This document shows, piece after piece, positions 59,190-64,000 of a stretch of DNA of 64,000 nucleotides. Location of the stretch: contig NC_134433.1 of the NCBI RefSeq assembly GCF_030867145.1, positions 15,845,896-15,909,895 of the forward strand, read 5' to 3'. The position numbers and the translations under genes were made by a program. Each line of letters begins with the position of its first letter. The stretch's first letter is position 1. The notes under the pieces were generated by a model. The model saw only the letters and a list, made by a program, of their open reading frames with translations. It did no database searches and was not told where the DNA came from. This DNA comes from Opisthocomus hoazin. Its lineage: Eukaryota; Chordata; Aves; Opisthocomiformes; Opisthocomidae.

Positions 59190-60085
59190 CCCCATGTGTG
59201 GGTACCCATGGGCAGCAATGGGTCCAGCACTGGGGGGAACTGGGCACAGCCCCCTCCCAAAGTGTGGGTACTCCATGGGCAGCGGTGGGTCCAGCACTGG
59301 GGGCAACTGGGCTCAGCCCCCTCCCCACATGTGGGTACTCCATGGGCAGCGGTGGGTCCAGCACTGGGGGGGACTGAGCTCAGCCCCCTCCCAAAGTGTG
59401 GGTGCCCATGGGCAGCAATGGGTCCAGCACTGGGGGGAACTGGGTGCAGCCCCCTCCCCATGCGTGGGTGCCCCATAGGCAGCGATGGGTCGGCACTGGG
59501 GGGAACTGGGCACAGCCCCCTCCCCACGTGTGGGTACCCCATAGGCAGCGATGGGTCCGGCACTGGGGGGAACTGGGCTCAGCCCCCTCCCAAAGTGTGG
59601 GTGCCCATGGGCAGCGATGGGTCCGGCACTGGGGGGAACTGGGCTCAGCCCCCTCCCAAAGTGTGGGTGCCCATGGGCAGCGATGGGTCCGGCACTGGGG
59701 GGAACTGGGCTCAGCCCCCTCCCAAAGTGTGGGTGCCCATGGGCAGCGATGGGTCCGGCACTGGGGGGAACTGGGCTCAGCCCCCTCCCAAAGTGTGGGT
59801 GCCCATGGGCAGCGATAGGTCCTGCACTGGGGGGAACTGGGCTGCCCCACGCAGCGGGGGGGTCGGCACTGGGGGGAACTGGGCTGCCCCACGGCAGCAG
59901 TGGGTCGGCACTGGGGGGAACTGGGCTGCCCCATGGGCAGCGGGGGGTCGGTACTGGGGGGAACTGGGCTGCCCCACGGCAGCGGGGGGTCGGCACTGGG
60001 GGGAACTGGGCTGCCCCACGCAGCGGGGGGTCGGCACTGGGGGGAACTGGGCTGCCCCACGCAGCGGGGGGGATGGCACCAGGGG
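59190..60085. repeat. Compound minisatellite: 66/67-bp array followed by 42-bp array
   Basis: The ACTGGGGGGAACTGGG core recurs every 66-67 bp from 59229 to 59826 (ten units), then every 41-43 bp from 59826 to about 60078 (six units). Long units carry CAGCCCCCTCCCAAAGTGTG and GGGTGCCCATGGGCAGC. Short units lack the CTCCC...GGGTGCC part and go directly from CTGCCCCACG to CAGCGGGGGGTCGGC. Because 66 and 42 are multiples of three, long frames (386 and 452 codons) stay open on both strands. Confidence 0.96.
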
Positions 60086-60690
60086 GAGCTGCCTGACCGC
60101 GGCTGGGAGCAGCCGGTGCCCGAGGGCGAACACAGAGAATTTGACTTTATTTTACTCTTTCTTGGTTTTTTTTTTTTCCTAATGATGATTTTTACCCGCT
60201 TGCTCCCAGCTCCCGCCCCGCGGGTGCTGTCGGTGCCCTTCAGGCGGGGGTCCCGCGGCGGTGCGGGATGCTTGCTCTGCTCCTGGCTGCTGAGATTTTC
60301 CGACTTCTGGGGTGTGGAGGAGGGATCTGCGTCCCCCCAGCTGCCAGCCCGGGGTTTCGGGGGGCTGCTGGCTGGCCCAGAGCCCTGCGGGGGGAACGGC
60401 CCCGCCGAGGGCATCCCGCACGGCCCCGGCTGGGCTCTGCCCCGCGGGATGCGGGGATGGAGGCGATGCCAAAGCCCGCCAGGCATCAGCTCGGCGTGGA
60501 GACCCTGGCTCGGTGTCCTCCTTGTCTGGTCTCTTTGCCCGGAGCTGCCCCTGGCATCTTCCAGGCCACGGGAGGGGGGCGAGGGCTGGGCAGGGGGACC
60601 GGAGGGGAGCCCCAGGTCTCGGGATTTTTGTACACTCTCAGATGTCACCCGTGGCGTGGAGGCTCTGCATGGCTGTCCGTGCTGTGTGAC
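60086..60690. other. Intergenic DNA
   Basis: No gene recognised; GC-rich with a T-run near 60165-60178. Confidence 0.55.
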
Positions 60691-61200
60691 CATAGAATCG
60701 TTAAGGTTGGGAAAGACCTCTAAGATCACCAAGTCCAACCGTCAACCCAACACCTCCATGCCTGTTAAGCCATGTCCCAAAGTGCCCCATCCACAGGTTT
60801 TTTTGAGCCCCTCCAGGGATGGGGACTTCCCCACTGCCCTGGGCAGCCTGGTCCAACGCCTGACCACTCTTCCAGCAAAGAAATTTTTCTGAATATCCAG
60901 TCTGAACCTCCCCTGACGCAGCTTGAGGCCATCATCTCTCGTCCTGTCACTGGTTACCTAGGAGAAGAGACCAACCCCCCCTCACCGCACCCTCCTGTCG
61001 GGTATTGTGGAGAGCGAGAAGGTCTCCCCTCAGCCTCCTCTTCTCCAGACTGAACAGCCCCAGCTCCCTCAGCTGCTCCTCATCAGACTTGTTCTCCAGA
61101 CCCTTCACCAGCCTGGCTGCCCTGCTCTGGACATGCTCCAGCCCCTCAATGTCCTCCTTATAGTGAGGGACACAGCACTCGAGGTGCAATGCTCCCTGTG
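60691..61200 (-). mobile_element. CR1 LINE fragment, copy 12 (diverged subfamily)
   Basis: Starts ACCATAGAATCGTTAAGGTT GGG. The reverse strand keeps [20 protein letters not shown] and [20 protein letters not shown], the CR1 ORF2 C-terminal block, with divergence and stops elsewhere. About 510 bp and 5'-truncated. An older subfamily than the TGG/TAG-type copies. Confidence 0.92.
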
Positions 61201-61930
61201 ATGCTCGGTGCTGGCAGGGCTGCCAGCCTGCCCCACGGGAGAAGCTGCCTCGACCCTTTCCCCACGTGGGTGCCTTGGGACCGCTCTTCCAGGGGGTCCC
61301 GGTGTCCAGAGCCCTGGCCTGGGGTCCCCTGAGCACACCGACACCGGACCCTCTTGGTCTGCCCGCTGCACGGCTCCCGTCAGCCCCGGCTCCGGTTTCT
61401 GTGCCGGTGGCTGGCTGGGGTCTCCCGGGAACACCTCCCAGGGCCTGATCCAGTTTTCCCAAGCCCCAGAGAAGCTCTGGTGTTGTTTCTGGCCACGCAA
61501 ACAGTCATATCAGGAGGTGGTTGTGCAGGTTTATGATACGCTTAAAAACTGAGGTTGGTATTTGCTTTCAGAATAATTGGGAGGAAGAATGAGGCACCAC
61601 GGGTGTTCCCGAGCCGAGGTCGGGGAGGTGGCGAGTCCCGGTGAGCAGCAGGAGGAGGAGGAGGACGCAGCTTGGCCTCTTCAGCTGTGCCTGGGATGGG
61701 GACCAGCACCCCTCGGACTGTGCCCTCCATCCCTCAGGTCCGGGCACCGCTCCTCCGGTTGAGCAGGGGATGCCTTTCACCGTGGCAGGAGCCAGTGCCG
61801 GGTCTGAGCAATGAACGTCCAGCTGGTGAGGAGCACGGGGCTTCCAAGGTCTCCCTTTGGCTGGGGCGCCGGCCCATCGGCGCGATCTGCGGGTTGCCAC
61901 AGCCGGCTTTATCGGCAGCACAGATAATGT
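61201..61930. other. Intergenic DNA
   Basis: No gene recognised. A short GGAGGAGGAGGAGGA run is at about 61650. Confidence 0.55.
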
Positions 61931-62300
61931 AGGTGCTTTCAGCTGTACAGAGGAGGAGAAGATAAGGGGTTCGGAGAGAACTTGACTGGGTGACTAAGAT
62001 AAATTTACTGTACTACAGGAAATCGAAATGTGAAATAAAGATCTCAAACAACTGAAATATTTAAAAAGATACAGAAGTTGGGCGTGCGTGAGAGCCATTC
62101 TGAGTGAGCTGGCTCCCGCTGGGACCGTCCCTTATCAATCCATCACCCGGCCTGGCTGAATTTTATAAGAGATAATAGGGTGGAGGGAGACTGGAAATAG
62201 AATCTATCCATTACAGGAGACTGAATGACAGCTTCTCGGTGCAAAATAAGATCATAATTAACAGAGGGGAGAGAGAGAGAAAGTTTTCCCTTTTCTGCCG
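61930..62300. promoter_or_regulatory. AT-rich island with PBX-HOX-like site, candidate noncoding element
   Basis: Complex AT-rich sequence that contains, on the reverse strand, TGATGGATTGAT (62134-62145), a PBX-HOX type TGATNNAT site, with an overlapping GATA core (TTATC). A GAGAGAGAGAAAG tract follows near 62268. Function inferred from composition and motifs only. Confidence 0.4.
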
Positions 62301-62919
62301 CTGTTTGTTGTCCTTTCTGGCTCCGTGGGGCAGGGTGGGCACCCACGGGGGTCCCGGGGAGCTGTAATGTCTAAGAAATATCTAAGGAAGAGGTGCCTTC
62401 ACGCGTGTGTGCATTCCCCTGGGTGAGCTGGAGGAGGTGGAGGTGTTCCTGCCGCTGCATGCCAGTCTGGATTTCATACTGGGCTGACTATGGATGTTTG
62501 CAAACTGCTTTATTCAGCATCTCTTTCTTTTTTTTTGTGCTGCCTCACAGTCCCACTCTGCTCACGTGGCTTCCACAGCCCGTGGAACCCCTGGAAGTCT
62601 GCTGGCAGGAAATCCAGACCCTCCTGTGTCACCTCCTGGGAGGGAAGAGAAGTTTGGTGTCCAGGCTGAGATCCAGTTCTCCTTCATGCCCGCGCTGTCC
62701 TTCCCACCACGGCTCCAGCGGCATCTTTGTTCCTTATTTTGGGAATGGCTCCTTAGTGCTGCAGCTGCTTCTCGAGGTACTTCATGTATGGCTTCATGGT
62801 GGGGCCCTCCAAAACAGCAGCTTCTAAAAAATGTACGTGCTTTTGAAATTTCTTGGTACAAGCAAGGTTACTTGGTCTCTGTCATCTGCTGCTAACGGGT
62901 CTTTATTTTTTCAACATAG
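62301..62919. other. Intergenic DNA
   Basis: No gene recognised. It precedes a pyrimidine-rich stretch and CAACATAG acceptor-like sequence at 62900-62919. Confidence 0.5.
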
Positions 62920-63051
62920 GACCTCCAAAATGCAGCCAGACCAGCAGCCCATCCTGCTCCGTGGGACATCTGGGGTGGTTGGAGAAGTCCAAAATACAGC
63001 CAGGACCAGCAGCCCGTCCTGCTCCGTGGGACATCTGGGGTGGCTGGAGAA
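62920..63051 (+). repeat. 64/65-bp tandem duplication flanked by splice-like sites
   Basis: Two copies of AAAAT(G/A)CAGCCAG...CTCCGTGGGACATCTGGGG start at 62927 and 62991. An acceptor-like TTTTTTCAACATAG precedes and a donor-like GAGAAG|TAAGT / GAGAA(G)GTAAGT sequence follows at 63051. The block is 132 bp. It may be an exon of an unrecognised transcript or only a duplicated segment. Confidence 0.5.
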
Positions 63052-63059
63052 GTAAGTTG

Positions 63060-63640
63060 CATCTTAACGTTGTATCAAACTTCACCTCCTTTCCTTGCTG
63101 CACTCTGACACCCGCTCGTTGTTCGTCGTTCAACTAGATGATTAAATCCTCATGAACATCAGCAGGAGCCAGGTTATGTTCTTTGTCTTTAAAATGCCCT
63201 TCAAAATAGAAATGCCCAAGTGAAAACATTTTGGAATGTTTTTTCTTCTGGCTCATTTAATTTTGAAGCAGTGTTAGGAGCACTGCTACTGCTATTAGAC
63301 CCAATATTTAGGAAAGTGAAATTGCAATACAAGTAAAGGAGTTTGTGAAGCATTTTGAATTGCAATGAGAATAGATCGGGTGGATTTAAATGCTGGGAGC
63401 TGGGAAACCGTGCTCATACATGGGAAGCCTGGCAGGGAAATCGTCTAGAAAGGCTAATGAGGCTCCTGCGTGCAAGGGAATAGCAAACCCCAGACTGGCG
63501 ATGCTGGGAAGGAAATCATCCTAATGTGCTAGTGTTTAGTAACCCGAGACTTTTAATTAATAACATGAGCAGGGACATTTGAAAAAATATAGATGATGCC
63601 TATTTTGAAACTGTCCATCTCTACATGTACTGCACATAAC
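63060..63640. promoter_or_regulatory. AT-rich island, candidate conserved noncoding sequence
   Basis: Complex AT-rich sequence with several TAAT/ATTA and AATTTTGAAG-type stretches and no repeats, at the edge of the window. No coding signature on either strand. Confidence 0.3.
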
Positions 63641-64000
63641 GTTCACCCTACAGCTAGAGACGGCGGTCGGGCTCCCGAGTCTGCAGCCGGTTTATTCAGT
63701 AGCCCAGAGCAAACTCAGTGCTCCGTCTTCCAGGGTTCTCCGGTTGAAATGCAGGAGTCTGGAGGGCTGCAGGCAGGTTAGCGAGAGGCGGCTGCGTCAG
63801 TCCACGGAGTTAAACTCACGCGGTCGCTGGGCTATCAGCCTGTCTGACGGTGTAAGAGGTGCTGCCTGAACACGCACCCGGCCGTCTGCCCGGCACTGCG
63901 CGAGGGTCCAGCAGGTCGTCATGCAAAACGCTCAGGTGGGTTCGTTTCTGAGATGAGACAACCTAAAAACGCCCAAGGTAGAGGAAATTGCTACCTCGTT
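63641..64000. other. Intergenic DNA at the window end
   Basis: Nothing recognised. Confidence 0.5.

Noticed and set aside
59022-60738. Frames of 386 (+) and 452 (-) codons with regular repeats
   Set aside because: They are products of the 66/42-bp tandem array, whose periods are multiples of three; the same repeat is open in several frames on both strands.
47361-64000. A search for MSI2 RRM exons on the minus strand
   Set aside because: No RNP1/RNP2-type sequence was found; the gene is expected nearby only from synteny.

Overview
The window looks like a GC-rich, gene-dense chromosome segment from a bird. It carries at least twelve CR1 LINE fragments (the dominant avian retrotransposon), compact introns, CpG islands and many GC-rich minisatellites. 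Three vertebrate protein-coding genes are recognisable, all on the + strand: VEZF1 (3' part), CUEDC1 (all coding exons) and MRPS23 (complete). The order VEZF1-CUEDC1-MRPS23 is the block found on human 17q22, where MSI2 lies beyond MRPS23. The species cannot be named from this sequence.

Layout. 1-7.0 kb: last three coding exons of VEZF1, including a 34-residue polyglutamine tract, then a long AT-rich 3' UTR. 7.0-27.2 kb: no recognisable coding gene; it holds CpG-rich DNA with a strong island at 10.5-11.85 kb (a candidate CUEDC1 promoter/first exon), four CR1 copies, a 72/76-bp tandem array, and AT-rich patches that resemble conserved noncoding elements. 27.25-35.84 kb: CUEDC1, nine coding exons, with a 16-bp minisatellite on each side of its first two coding exons. 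35.84-43.4 kb: probable CUEDC1 3' UTR and intergenic DNA with one CR1 copy. 43.4-47.36 kb: MRPS23 (five exons, 190 aa) with a CpG-island promoter and a 60-bp array in intron 2. 47.36-64 kb: intergenic DNA, presumably towards MSI2, with five CR1 copies, a compound 66/42-bp minisatellite, and several AT-rich noncoding islands.

The three genes do not form a pathway. VEZF1 is a zinc-finger transcription factor, CUEDC1 a CUE-domain ubiquitin-binding protein, and MRPS23 a mitochondrial small-subunit ribosomal protein. Their linkage is conserved synteny.

I found no convincing new multi-gene system. The strongest leads are: a CR1 subfamily whose ORF2 stop codon is TGG in six copies, so that the frame usually ends at a TGA inside the element's own terminal repeat; a 16-bp minisatellite in CUEDC1 intron 2 that carries eleven copies of an ATF6/UPRE-type TGACGTGG motif; a closely spaced pair of perfect POU octamers at 14.45 kb; and a possible alternative terminal exon of VEZF1. 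Most long reading frames in the window are chance products of GC-rich or tandemly repeated DNA.
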